DNA from: Halichoerus grypus
Lineage: Eukaryota; Chordata; Mammalia; Carnivora; Phocidae
Assembly: GCF_964656455.1 (NCBI RefSeq)
Contig: NC_135720.1
Span: 111,612,696 to 111,676,695 of the forward strand
DNA: 64,000 bases
Direction: 5' to 3'
The notes under the pieces were generated by a model. The model was not told the origin of the DNA and made no database searches. It saw only the letters and a list, made by a program, of their open reading frames with translations. Below are positions 33,848 through 44,560 of the stretch, piece by piece. Every line of letters starts with the position of its first letter. The stretch's first letter is position 1. The translations under genes and the position numbers were made by a program.

Positions 33848-34050
33848 TTTTTTTTTTTTTTTTTTTAAGATTTTATTTATTTGACAGAGAGAGACACAGC
33901 GAGAGAGGGAACACAAGCAGGGGGAGTGGGAGAGGGAGAAGCAGGCCTCCCGCAGAGCGGGGAGCCTGATGCCGGGCTCGATCCCAGGACCCTGGGATCA
34001 TGACCTGAGCCGAAGGCAGACGCTTAACAACTGAGCCACCCAGGTGCCCC
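33848..34050 (-). mobile_element. CAN-SINE in ERV leader
   Basis: Flanking repeat TGCTCTGGTCAT / TGCTCTGATCAT at 33836-33847 and 34051-34062. Confidence 0.95.
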
Positions 34051-34062
34051 TGCTCTGATCAT

Positions 34063-34859
34063 CTTAATAGGACAGTCCCTTCAGAGAGGCAAGTGGCAAT
34101 TACCCCACAAATTAGCTTTAGGGCTCTGCCCGCATCTCAAGGGGGGAAAAGGAAGGACTCAGGGTCCACACAGTTAATCAGGTCTGGTCAGATTGGCTCA
34201 GAGAGTCTGAGGGATTTGTCAGGGAGCAAGAATTCCAATCCCTTTCAAGGGGCCTTGTAGCTGGACTAAGAATCAAATTGACATGAGAAAGATTAACAGG
34301 GAAAAAAATTTAATAGCATATGTACGGGGAATCCACACAGACACGGAAATTCCCAAGACAGCCAGGCAAAATAAGGTCAATATGTCATCCTGAACTAAGA
34401 AGAAAGGGGCAGGGATCTGGGACTTCAGAGGAAAGGAATGTCATTCACAAGACAATAAGAAGAGTTGTTTGGTAAATTAGATGTTTGCCCTGGGATACAG
34501 ATGGGTCACTCAGACAAAATTTATCTCTGGTAGTAACACTTATTCTGTGAAAGACCCCCAATATAGATTCTTCTATGTAATTAAAGCACGGGCAAAGGTT
34601 TCTCTTGAGCCCACAGGATCTCAATTGCCTTCAGCTGAAATAATCTTCATGCCAGAGTGGCCCATCTTGGGGCGGCCTGCCCTTGGCCCCTAGAGATCGT
34701 AAACGTCCCTGTCTTCTTGAGTCCTGGAGGCTGATGAGGGAGGACTGATCACTGAAGACCTCAATGAGATAGACCACAGGTTCTGGGAAGTATTTGTAGA
34801 GAGGCACCAGTTTGGTAAACTTGAGCAACTTGAGTGTGCCCTTTTAAATTATCCATTGG
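34063..34859. other. ERV leader region, unassigned
   Basis: No coding motif recognised. Part of it (34260-34700) may belong to a separate, older repeat. Confidence 0.35.
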
Positions 34860-35062
34860 CGGGACGCCTGGGTGGCTCAGTCGGAGAAGCGTCTGCCTTT
34901 GGCTCAGGTCAGGATCTCAGGATCCTGGGATTGAGTGGCGCATCGGGCTCCCTGCTCAGCGGGGAGCCTGCTTCTCCCTCTGCCTGCAGCACCCCCTGCT
35001 TGTGCTCTCTCTCTCTGACAAATAAATAAATAAAATCTTTAAAAAAAAACATTTTTTTAAAA
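34860..35062 (+). mobile_element. CAN-SINE, first of a tandem pair
   Basis: Flanked by AAATTATCCATTGG near 34846-34859 and at 35063-35076. Confidence 0.95.
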
Positions 35063-35076
35063 AAATTATCCATTGG

Positions 35077-35278
35077 AGGCACCTGGGTGGCTCAGTCGGT
35101 GAAGCGTCTGCCTTCAGCTCAGGTCATGATCCCAGGGTCCTGGGATGGAGCCTCGCATGGCTTCGGGCTCCCTGCTCAGCGGGGAGCCTGCTTCTCCCTC
35201 TCCCTCTGCCCCTCCCCACTGCTTGTGCTCTCTCTCGTTCACTCTCTCTCAAATAAATAAATAAAATCTTAAAAAAAT
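35077..35278 (+). mobile_element. CAN-SINE, second of a tandem pair
   Basis: Begins directly after the AAATTATCCATTGG copy at 35063-35076; a third, diverged copy (AATAATCAATTGGA) follows its tail near 35279-35292. Confidence 0.94.
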
Positions 35279-35589
35279 AAATAATCAATTGGAAGAGTTT
35301 ACTTACCAGCTTTCTGGAGAAGGAAATTTTCAGTGGGCTCAGAGCAGCTGAATCTGTGTCTCCACTAACCTTTATTATAGACCTTTTGGCAGTTGGAGAC
35401 AAATCCTTTACAGAGATCCAAGGATATGGGGAACCAAACATTGATCTTGCCAGACAGCCTGTTAGAGGGCCTCCTGAGTCATTGCAAGTTTTTGGGTATA
35501 CCCCAATGACAAAGAAAACTTGTTTTCTTTTATAATACAGCCTGGCCTCTGTAGGAGGCCAGGAGAAGCGGCCAGAAAACGGCTTGTTA

Positions 35590-36900
35590 AATTATAGCAT
35601 ACTCCAATAGCCCTATTGTAAGGAGGAAGAGAAGTGGGATGAGATTCCTTATGAACAATGCTTAATGGCCTTCCACCAGAATAAGGCATTGCAGAAGAAA
35701 TGTGGGTTTAAACCTATCCAACTATCTAACTCAAGGGGTAAGACCATGCTCTTTTGGAGCGACCCCTGAAGACCCCTTAGACTTCCCTTTGCCCCAAAGA
35801 TCCTGAACAGTTCCCCAGCCCTCAGCCCCATCTGCAACTCTGTCCCCTCCAGAACCTGAGTCTTTGCCAGATCCTGACCCATTTAAACCGCCTCTACCTT
35901 AACTCAGACCAGGGAGAGACTAATGGCAGACCCCCTGAGCTCAGCCCAACCACTGCTAGGAGTGGTAACTCTTATCAAAATGAGAACACTTGCCCTCTGA
36001 CACAGATGGAGAAGGAAATTTGATCGCTGTACATGTCCCCTTCTCCCGCTCAGATCTGTGCAGCTGGAAACCGGATACTCAAGGACTCAGGGCAGACCCA
36101 GAGGGCTTTGTGCATCTGATGAGCACTATTTTTATGAACCATAACCTCACTTGGGGAGACATTCAAAGCATTTAAGTACCCTGCTTTCAAGGGGAAGAGA
36201 AGGCAGCTGTCTTGCTCAGAGCTAGCAAGGAAGCGGACAAGCAACATGCTACCCAGCCAGACCGAATTATTTGGAGACCCGCTGAGGAGTGCGCGCCAGC
36301 CGCAGACCCTCACTGGGACCCAAATGCCTGGGGGGACCGGGAAAGCCTGGAACGTGATAGGAACCCACTCCTGAAAGGTATTAAGCCTGCCGACTGAGCC
36401 AGTGAACTGGGGCAAGGTAGGCGACATACAACAAAGAAAGGATGAAAATCCCTCTGCCTTTTTGGAGAGGATTGCTTTAAGCAATACACCCCCCTGGACC
36501 TTGAGGATCCAGGAAGGTCAGTAGTAATAAACATCTATTTCATATTTCAGAGTACTCGGGGTATTCACCGCAAACTTCGAAAGATTGCCATAGGACTCAA
36601 CACCCCTATCTCCTAATGGGTTGCAGTGGCCTTTAGGGTCTTCAATAAACCAGGATGTGGCAGAAGAAGAAAAGGAAGCAAGAAGAAGAAATAGGCTGCC
36701 CTGCTGGCAAGGGCATGGTGGGCCATTCCGGGTGACCCAGGAGAAGAAAATGGGAAAGACACCATGGGTGAGTGCCTCCTGCCCCCAGCACAGACCTGCA
36801 GGCCACCAGCAAAGCTGGGGCCTAACCAGTATGCTTACTGCAGAAAGGAGGGACATCGGAAGAGGGGGCTACCCTGACCTTCCCCAGAGGGAGGGCGCAA
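35590..36900 (+). pseudogene. ERV gag remnant
   Basis: A matrix-like stretch (EKWDEIPYEQCLMAFHQ) near 35620-35680, then a capsid-like segment at 36030-36170 (VPFSRSDLCSW, LTWGDIQS), followed by frameshifts. A zinc knuckle at 36830-36868 keeps Cys (36839) and His (36854), but the first Cys position is Tyr and the last is Gly. The frame closes with TGA soon after. Confidence 0.7.
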
Positions 36901-36989
36901 GCTAAACCCTCCTCCTTCCAGCTCTCTGGAACTGAGGAAGAAGATTGACCGGTCCTGGGGCTCCCAACTGGCTCCTCAAAGCACCACCC

Positions 36990-37290
36990 AATCTCCCCCA
37001 CGGAGCCCTGGGTTCCCTTAGAGATAGAGGGAGAGCCAATCGAGTCTTTGCTGGCCAGTGGCGCCACATTTTCAGTGTTGAGGACCCAAAAGGGCCCCCT
37101 CTCCAAGAGAGGATGTAACATCAAAGGGGTGTCAGGAAAGAGAAATACAAGAAAAGTTTTGGAGCCTCTGACCCGTGAAATAGGTTCAAAACCTTTAAAG
37201 CATCCACTTTTGTGTGTTCCAAAAGGCCCAATCCCTCTGGCAGGGAGAGATCTGCGGGTCAAACTGGGAGCCACTGTACATTTAAACTAA
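36990..37290 (+). pseudogene. ERV protease remnant
   Basis: PIESLLASGATFSVL at about 37036-37080. Retropepsins carry Asp-Thr-Gly-Ala here; this copy has Ala-Ser-Gly-Ala at 37054-37065, so the catalytic aspartate is lost. A later stretch (PLAGRDL) resembles the protease C-terminal region. Confidence 0.65.
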
Positions 37291-37904
37291 GATCAAGTTG
37301 GGATCAATGTGCCCAGAGCACAGCGGGGCTACACTTTGGGGCTCCTTAATGAAGATCCCGCTGTGCCAGGGCCTATTCCCACCCACATCCTTGAGCAAGT
37401 GAGGCCAGAGGTTTGGGCAGGAGAGAAAGTAGGCCGAGCTGTGAACTCCCAACCTGTGAAAGTTTTAAGGAAGTCAGTGGATCGCTGGCCAAGAGTCAAG
37501 CAATGCCCCCCTTGACCAGAGGCAGAGAAAAGGAGAGACCCAGTAATAAATAAATCGCTAGGCCAAGGCTTAGTAAGATCCTGCCAATCTCCCTGCAACA
37601 CCCGATTTCACCTGTAAAGAAGCCAGGAATGGAAGAATATCGGTTTGTTCAAGATCTAAAGGCAGGAAATGAGGCGACACAGGTTATGCAGCCTGTGGTC
37701 CCAAACCTCTACTCTGCTTGCTTACCTCCCAAGCGAGAGCAGGTTTTATACTGTCCTGGACCATAAAGATGCTTTTTTCTGTACATCCTTAACAAGGGCT
37801 CACAAGAGCTGTTTGCTTTTGAATGGGAAGATTCCCCACTTGCAAAAAAAGCAGTAGTATTGCTGGACTTTTAAAAACTCTCCCACTATCTTCGGGGAGG
37901 TCTT

Positions 37905-38124
37905 TTTTTTTTTTAATTAAAAAATTTTTTTTCTTTCAAAGATTTTATTTATTTATTTGAGAGAGAGAGCACCACGAGAGAGTGTGCACAGGCAGGAGCA
38001 GGGGCAGAGGGAGAGGGAGAAGCAGACTCCCCACTGAGCGGGGAGCCCAGGACCCCTGGATCATGACCTGAGCTGAAGGCAGACACTTAAGCAACTGAGC
38101 CACCCAGGGCGCCCCCCCCCTTTT
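37905..38124 (-). mobile_element. CAN-SINE in RT remnant
   Basis: T-rich start and head ending GGGCGCCCTGGGTGGCTC on the minus strand; abuts a second short SINE. Confidence 0.9.
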
Positions 38125-38239
38125 TTTTTCAAGATTTTATTTTTTAAAATAATCTCCACACCCAGTGTGGGGCTCAAACCTATAACCTTGAGATCAAGAG
38201 TTACATGCTCCACCGACCGAGCCAGCCAGGCCCTCCTCT
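38125..38239 (-). mobile_element. Short CAN-SINE subtype lacking the CT-rich body
   Basis: AAGATTTTATTTTTTAAAAT, then AATCTCCACACCCAGTGTGG and GATCAAGAGTTACATGCTCC. The same short subtype is seen at 48083-48194 and 54716-54827. Outer duplication about GGGAGGTCTT / AGAGGTCTT around the pair. Confidence 0.85.
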
Positions 38240-38504
38240 GGAGAGGTCTTGGGTCAGGATTTGAGAGGACTGCACCTAGAAAAGGGGACAGTCCTCCAGT
38301 CTGTTGATGACATTCTTATGGCCAGCCCAACAAAGGAGGACTCAGATCAAAATATGATAAAGGTTCTGAATTTTCTAGCAGAGAGGGGATATAAAGTGTC
38401 AAAGACAAAGACCCAGATGTCTAAGACAGAGGCCAGATATTTAGGATTCTTAATTTCTGAAGGAGAGGAGACTCATGAGCCAGTGTGCATATTGCCGGAA
38501 AGAA

Positions 38505-38707
38505 TTTTTTTTTTAAAGATTTTATTTATTTATTTAATTGACAGAGAGAGACGCAGCGAGAGAGGGAACACAAGTAGGGGGAGTGGGAGAGGGAGAAGCA
38601 GGCTTCCTGCTGAGCAGGGAGCCCCATGCGGGGCTTGATCCCAGGACCCTGGGACCATGAGCTGAGCCGAAGGCAGACGCCTAACGACTGAGCCACCCAG
38701 GCGCCCC
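38505..38707 (-). mobile_element. CAN-SINE in pol remnant
   Basis: Flanked by GGAAAGAA and AGAAAGAC; head reads GGCGCCTGGGTGGCTCAGTC on the minus strand. It lies at the junction where RNase H should be. Confidence 0.93.
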
Positions 38708-39420
38708 CAGAAAGACAATGTTAACACCAGGCCACCTCTCAAGAGGGCTGTTCAGCTTCGGGGCACACAGCCGAGGGAGGAGGGGCAAGTAGATTTTGCT
38801 GGGATGCCTCCTGCAACAGGTGGCTTCAAATATCTCCTGGTCCTGGTTGGCACTTCTACTGGCTGGCTTGAAGCTTTCTCTTGCAGAAGAGAAAAAACCA
38901 GGGAAGTAGTTAAAGCCCTCCTGCAGAATATTATTCCTAGGCTGGGGCCACCTCGAACAGTTCAAATTGACAGTGGGCCAGCCTTTACCTCCAACGTTTT
39001 GGCCGGAGTTGCTCACTCCTTGGGTATAAAATGGAAACTGTGGGGCACCTGGGTGGCTCAGCCAGTGATGGTGTCTGCCTTCAGCTCAGGTCATGATCCC
39101 AAGGTCCTGGGATTGAACCCCACATCGGGCTCCCTGCTCAGCGGAGCGTCTGCTTCTCCCTCTCCCTCTGACCCTCCCCGGCCCTGCTCATGCTCTCTCT
39201 CTCTCTCTCTCAAATAAATAAAATCTTAAAAAAAAAAAAAAGGAAACCGTATGCTGACTGGAAGGCCCCAGTCTTCAGGCAAAACTGAGCAGGCTAATCA
39301 GACCTTGAAGAAGACATTGGCCAAATTGTGCCAAGAATCCCACGAACCATGGCTAAAGCTGTTGCCCATAGTTTTAACCCACTCCCAGGCGGCCCCCACA
39401 AGAAAGTAAAGACCCAGTCC
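38708..39420 (+). pseudogene. ERV integrase remnant
   Basis: The core domain carries VDFAGMPPATGGFKYLLVLV and IDSGPAFTSN, and after a SINE RPQSSGKTEQANQTLKK. Catalytic Asp (codon at 38792), Asp (38969) and Glu (39287) are all still encoded. The zinc-binding N-terminal domain is absent, and the reading frame is interrupted by the SINE at 39042-39240. Confidence 0.78.
39042..39240 (+). mobile_element. CAN-SINE in integrase remnant
   Basis: Flanking GGAAACTG (39033) and GGAAACCG (39242). It separates the second Asp from the Glu. Confidence 0.93.
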
Positions 39421-41093
39421 CTTTGCAATGATGAATGGGAGGCCGTCCCCGGGGATGAACGGGGCCCGGCCTGAAGTAGATGTGGAAACAGAAAACGCTG
39501 TAAAGCAAATAGTACAGTAAGGGCAAGTTGTGACGGGGCCAACCTAAGCTTCCTGTCCCCAGCTCATCCTTATGAACCAGGACACTGCGTAAATGTACAG
39601 ACATGGAAAACAGGAACAGCCTCAGCTCGACTACGGCCTTATGGAATGGGCCTTATCTAGTACCGTTGGCCACTCACCCTTCCCTTCAGCTGGATCCGCC
39701 ATCCCAGAGTAAAAAGAGCCGCTGAGCCCCCGTCAGGCAGCAGAGAAGGGGACCAGGCGAACTACAGCTGTGAACCAGCATGGGTTCTCAAGCCCCTCTT
39801 CAGAAAATCTCAAGTCCCTCTTCAAATGGATTTCAGTTCGTAAGAGCAAACTAAAGGTAAGTCTAAAGCCTAAGTCTTCGTGGGAAATGGCTCCTTTCCT
39901 CCTATTTTGTCAATGGGACAAAGTCTTGGAACCTACGGATGCCCTCTCTCACCAGCCCTAGAAAGCCTAGCAAAGAAAGATAACCTTTCCTCTTATTGGT
40001 TGCGTGCTCGATGGAATCACACTGGGGATGAGCCAAATATAGAAATACCCCTTGTACCAGAGGTCTTTGTAAGTGTTCCGGTTAAGCCAACGGATGTAAC
40101 TATATAACTTACTCAGTAAAGGGGGGGCTGCCTCTGGGATCCCCTTCCCAGACAGGAGAATCAGATGCAACTTACCATGAAGTGGTGGGAATAGTACACA
40201 CCTTGCCTTTCGGTGCTGTCATATGCATGCATGAGGTCTGCATAGACGGGAACAATCGCTTGGACCTTGCCAGCTGCCCTCTGCGATTACGTGGTAGGAT
40301 ACAAGCCCACCATTCTCTAGTTCCAGTAAATACAAGCACCGAGTATAAGGTTAATGCAAGCCTCGCTTCAGGTAATAAAAAATATAATGCCTCTGGGAAA
40401 TGGGAAGCCGAGTTAATCGGAACTAATCCAAATGGGAGTGAATGGGCTATAGATCAATAGTCTGGTAACACTCGGCAGCTTGTAAATGGTTCCCCTGAAT
40501 ATAACCTGACCAATTCCACCCATCCCCGTGCAATCCCTCAGCTCATGCCCTACCCTAATCTGCCGCTGAGCCCGTACCCACCTTTCCCGCCCTTTGTGCG
40601 GATGACTCTATGCCAGGAATAACAACAGAGGGTAGAGATCTCTGGAAGCCCAAGGACCCTGCTGTAAACACTGATACTTGATCTGCAGAAACTAATCATA
40701 CGTGGATCTGGGCCCAAGGGTACCCCACAGCCATCGTCCTAAAGGGTACTTGTTAACTTCTTCCTCTGTGGAAGAAATCTCTTGCTTACCCTCCCACAAA
40801 AAAAAGAGAAGGTCCTGTGTGGTGGTCTTTATTCTGCTGGAGGTTTATAACATGACTTCCCTGAGATCAACAGCCCCTATCTCTAACTTGGGCTCATTCC
40901 TAGCCACCGCCCTAAATGGGTCAGGAGTCCGATCAGGGGATCCGGGCTAAGAGGGACGTGGATTTTGGCATTTTAAGCACAAACAACCCCGTAATAGACC
41001 AGAATGGTGTTGGTCATTACTATCTACAGGGGCCTTTCCTGGCTCACTGAGACCCCAGAACTAGAAAAGTCCATCAGAAATATATCCATTCTT

Positions 41094-41290
41094 GGGGCGC
41101 CTGGGTGGCTCAGTTGTTAATCGTCTGCCTTCGGCTCAGGTCATGGTCCTAGGGTCCTGGGATCGAGCCCCGCATCGGGCTCCCTGCTCAGCGGGAAGCC
41201 TGCTTCTCCCTCTCCCACTCCCCCTGCTTGTGTTCCCTCTCTCGCTGTGTCTCTCTCTGTCAAATAAATAAATAAAATCTTAAAAACAAA
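41094..41290 (+). mobile_element. CAN-SINE in env remnant
   Basis: Perfect 18-bp target-site duplication AGAAATATATCCATTCTT at 41076-41093 and 41291-41308: young. Confidence 0.96.
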
Positions 41291-41527
41291 AGAAATATAT
41301 CCATTCTTATTCAGCAATCTTGGAAAGCAACCATAGTGACAACAGAATCCCAGAAAACTGCCCTCCATTCTCTGGCTGACTTAGTATCACAAAATAGAAG
41401 GGCGCTCAGTGTCATCCCAGCCCAGGCAGGAGGTCCCTGTGCTCTCCCGGAAGAATGTTGCTTCTATATCAATACCTCTAACCAAGTTGAAGAAAGCCTA
41501 GAGGTCATAAAAAGAAATGTAGAAATA

Positions 41528-41701
41528 GGGGCGTCTGGGTGACTCCATTGGTTGTGCGTCCACCTCTTGGTTTCAGCTCAGGTCGTGATCTCACGGATCA
41601 TGGGACTGAGCCCCACATTGGGCTCCCCGCTCACCCTCTGCCCCTCCCCCCACCCTCTCTCTCTCTCAGAAATAAATACATCTTAAAAAAAAAAAAAAGA
41701 G
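41528..41701 (+). mobile_element. Older CAN-SINE in env remnant, outer of a nested pair
   Basis: Diverged head GGGCGTCTGGGTGACTCCAT. Its left duplication AGAAATGTAGAAATA is at 41513-41527 and the right copy AGAAATACAGAAATA only appears after the next SINE. Confidence 0.88.
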
Positions 41702-41899
41702 GGGCAGCTGGGTGGCTCAGTCGTTAAGCGTCTGCCTTCGGCTCAGGTCATGATCCCAGGGTCCTGGGATCGAGCCCCGCGTCAGGCTCCCTGCTCCGCG
41801 GGAAGCCCGTTTCAGGTCCCTCTCCCACTCCCCCTGCTTGTGTTCCCTCTCTCGCTGTGTCTCTCTCTGTCAAATAAATAAATAAAATCTTTAAAAAAA
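41702..41899 (+). mobile_element. Younger CAN-SINE nested in the tail of the previous one
   Basis: Head GGGGCAGCTGGGTGGCTCAG, full CT-rich body, tail AATAAATAAAATCTTT. It lands in the poly(A) of the SINE ending at 41701. Confidence 0.92.
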
Positions 41900-42231
41900 A
41901 GAAATACAGAAATATTAGAAAAATACTGAGCCGTGGCCCTGGGACTCAATCTTTGTCTATTTGGGGGATGGTTTTCATGGTGATGACCTTCGATGGACCC
42001 CTGTTAACACTTAACACTACTGTCCTTTTATTGTTTGGCCCGTGCATCTTCAGACTCCCAGTAAACCTTGTCACAAATTCAGCTTCAGCGCGTTCTGCTC
42101 AAGGGACACGCGGGGGAAAACAAAACTTGTCCAGCTGTCGTGAGAGTCTCACTCTTCCAGCTGGGGAGACCGCACGCCCATTCTGAGCAGGAAGCAGCTA
42201 CAGAAAAACGACCTTCGGCCCTATGCCCCTC

Positions 42232-42243
42232 AAGGAGGGGGAG
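42232..42243 (+). other. Candidate polypurine tract
   Basis: AAGGAGGGGGAG immediately before a TGGTATATC that could begin the 3' LTR. Confidence 0.55.
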
Positions 42244-43062
42244 TGGTATATCTCAAGGAGGGACGTCGTAGGCAGATAGGGTTAGGGGTCCTCGGAAATA
42301 GGAGGACGAGACAGCGCAGGGGAAGTCATTTTAGGCCTGCAGCCGTTTTGTGATCTCTGCCTGACCGCACTACCGGCCCAAGCACGTTTCTTGCAGAACT
42401 TCCTGGGAGATGTAGAAACCGCGGAAGAACAGACCTCAGTAGTTAAGGCTTTTAAGGGAACAAAGGAACGTAAGAACAAACAGCCACTCCCAGGCCAGGA
42501 GATAGCCTAACCATAGTAGAGGCGAGAAATCAGGGGTAAAACTCCCAGCGCTGTTTCAAACGGAAAGATCGACCTGATGCAATCGTTCAGAAAGGATTTG
42601 AAGCCTTTTGAGTGCTCAGATTCCGGACATGGCAGAGCCTGAGAACTGATGATGCTGACCCTTGCTGGCCCTCATGACTTTAACCAACTGAAACCTGTCA
42701 ACTTAGGATGACTTTTACCCCAATTCTATATTGAATTCCCCTTTGTGCAAGCCCCCTCATGAATATGCATGCACCCTTAGCTTAACATTTCCCCAATGTT
42801 GTGTTATATGCAACTGATGAATCACGAAACTCTACCTTTGAAACTAATAATACACTATATGTTCATTAATTGAATTTAAATGAAAAAAATTAAATGAAAA
42901 AAAATGTCCCCAATGTCATTATTTGAAGAGACCCCGCTTTGGGAAAGATCCCCGGTGTTCTCCTGATTTGTTGCAGGTAAAACCCTTCCTTTTCCCGCTC
43001 TTCGGCGTGGATGTGTCTTTGGGCTGGACACCCAGCAAGAGGCGAACCCAGTGTGGGGTAAC
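42244..43062 (+). repeat. 3' LTR, with a short L1 insertion
   Basis: Runs from the polypurine tract to GCGAACCCAGTGTGGGGTA. It shares blocks with the 5' LTR (ACCTGTCAACTTAGGATGAC, TGTGCAAGCCCCCTCATGA) but is well diverged. Boundaries are estimated. Confidence 0.75.
42800..42906 (+). mobile_element. L1 3'-end-only insertion in 3' LTR
   Basis: CTGATGAATCACGAAACTCT, then a short A-rich tail; flanked by TCCCCAATGT at 42790-42799 and 42907-42916. Absent from the 5' LTR. Confidence 0.85.
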
Positions 43063-43502
43063 GTCCTTAGGAGTATGGGTCCCGGCTTGGTTTTGGAGCT
43101 GGGGTTGGGGAGCCTGTGGGAAGGGGCATGTGGTGGGAGTGCGGGGGCTGTGGCTAGGCAAGCGGGAGGGACACCCAACAGGTGTCTGTGACCAGCAAGT
43201 CAGCCTCTGCAGGTGTTTGTGCCGGACCCCATCATAGCTGGAAGGATGCTAGATAACCATAGCCATGAACACCAGAGGAGAGGATGCAGGACCCTGGTGG
43301 TGATAAGGGAACAGCCGAATGGCACACATAGGATAGTGTGGATGCAGGATGAGGAAGGTTAGATGTCCCCATACCCAGTCCCTTTGCCCAGTCTCCCAGG
43401 CAAGAAATCCAAGCCATTTTGGTGTCCTGTCTGTCCTATACTCAGTTTCCATCCCAGTGTGCACCAATGTCCAGCCCAGCTTCTTTAGAAATGTTTTACT
43501 AT

Positions 43503-43678
43503 TGGGTGGCTCAGTTGGTTGAGCATCGACTCAGTTTTGGCTCAGGTTGTGATCTCAGGGTCATGAGATTGAGCCCCGTGTTGGGCTCCACGCTCAGTGA
43601 GGAGTCTGCTTGACATTCTTTCCCTCTGCCCCTCCCTGCTTCTCTCTCTCTCTCTAAAATAAATAAATCTTTAAAAAA
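43503..43678 (+). mobile_element. CAN-SINE, 5'-truncated older copy
   Basis: Starts at TGGGTGGCTCAGTTGGTTGA. Target-site duplication AATGTTTTACTAT at 43490-43502 and 43679-43691. Confidence 0.92.
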
Positions 43679-43704
43679 AATGTTTTACTATGAAGTGGTC
43701 ATAG

Positions 43705-43847
43705 TAAAAGACTAAAAGTATAGATAATAAAAAAGCATAGATAAAAGTATAGATATAAAAATATAAAGTATAGATAATAAAAAAGATAATAAAGATGGAA
43801 GGAAGGAAGGGAGGGGGAGAGAGAGAGAGAAAGAGAGAAAGAGAGAG

Positions 43848-43878
<31 letters not shown>

Positions 43879-43895
43879 AATAAAAAGAAAAAGAA
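43705..43895. repeat. A/T- and GA-rich compound simple repeat
   Basis: Degenerate AGTATAGATAATAAAAAAG units (43705-43795), then (GGAA)n, (GA)n and (GAAA)n to 43885. The AGTATAGATAATA unit recurs at 43980-44012. Confidence 0.9.
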
Positions 43896-44343
43896 AAACA
43901 AGTTTTAGCAGGATCTGACCCAGGCTATCCAACACAGTAACCACTACCCACGTTTGGGTAATAGAAAAGATAATAAAATAAAGTATAGATAATAATATAG
44001 ATAATAATATCTGGCTTCAGAGATAAAACATGGAAGCCCCCAGCATCCCTTCTCTGGACGCAAGCATTCTCACTTTTCTAGATGTAACCTTGGTCTGAAT
44101 GTGTTGTTTGATATTTGCATGATTTCCATTGTACTTTTACTAAGCACTCCGTATCCACACAACGTGTAAAACTAGTTTGTATGTTTTAAAACATTAGCAC
44201 TGTCCGCAGGAACTCTGTGGACCTGTTCATTATCTGCACTGTTCAAAATGGTGGCCACTAAGAGCATATGGTTATCAAGCACTTGAAATGTGCCCAGTGT
44301 GATTAAAGAACTTCATGTTTTATTTTAATTAATTGAAGTTTAA

Positions 44344-44560
44344 TTTTTTTTTTAAAGATTTTATTTATTCATTTGAGACACAGAGATAGATACAGAGAGA
44401 GAGAGAGAAAGCATGAGCAGGGAGAGAGGCAGAGGGAGAGGGAGAAGCAGGCTCCTCGCTGAGCCAGGAGCCCGATGTGGGGCGTGATCCCAGGACCCCG
44501 GGATCATGACCTGAGCCAAAGGCAGACAACACTTAACCATCTGAGCCACCCAGGCGCCCC
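44344..44560 (-). mobile_element. CAN-SINE
   Basis: Perfect 19-bp target-site duplication TTAATTAATTGAAGTTTAA at 44325-44343 and 44561-44579. Confidence 0.96.

Larger units (their letters stand above)
37310..38504 (+). pseudogene. ERV reverse transcriptase remnant
   Basis: Includes VWAGEKVGRA near 37415, EYRFVQDLKAGNEATQ near 37640, and a catalytic YxDD position reading SVDD at 38300-38311. Two CAN-SINEs (37905-38239) separate the fingers/palm pieces. ARYLGFLISE near 38435 matches the thumb-proximal region of gammaretroviral RT. Confidence 0.75.
39770..42225 (+). pseudogene. ERV env remnant
   Basis: Starts near an ATG at about 39770 and is broken by many stops. Around 40943-40954 a frame reads Arg-Ala-Lys-Arg, a possible SU/TM cleavage site. 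The TM region near 41370-41470 reads SQNRRAL and EECCFY; the Cys motif here has five residues between the first Cys (41438) and the Cys pair (41456-41461), one fewer than the usual CX6CC. Three CAN-SINEs interrupt it. Confidence 0.7.
33117..43062 (+). mobile_element. Class I endogenous retrovirus (gammaretrovirus-like), decayed, about 9.9 kb
   Basis: Two LTRs flank remnants of gag, pro, pol and env in retroviral order on the plus strand. Motifs seen: gag capsid VPFSRSDLCSW, one degraded zinc knuckle, a protease stretch SGATFSVL, RT SVDDILMAS, an integrase core with D, D and E, and an env TM segment SQNRRAL ... EECCFY. Stops and frameshifts break every reading frame, RNase H and the N-terminal integrase region are not seen, and eleven CAN-SINEs are inserted. 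It is non-functional and old: the LTRs differ widely. Candidate primer-binding site near 33648-33666 (TGGCGACCCAGATAGGACC), reminiscent of Arg/Trp-type sites; weak. Confidence 0.88.

Noticed and set aside
35990..36175. 61-codon open frame in the ERV as a possible co-opted gag gene
   Set aside because: It is a fragment of capsid sequence ending in a stop, with further frameshifts downstream and no sign of a preserved full-length frame.
43795..43890. Repetitive arrays considered as CRISPR-like
   Set aside because: Continuous GGAA/GAAA microsatellite without unique spacers, in a mammalian genome.
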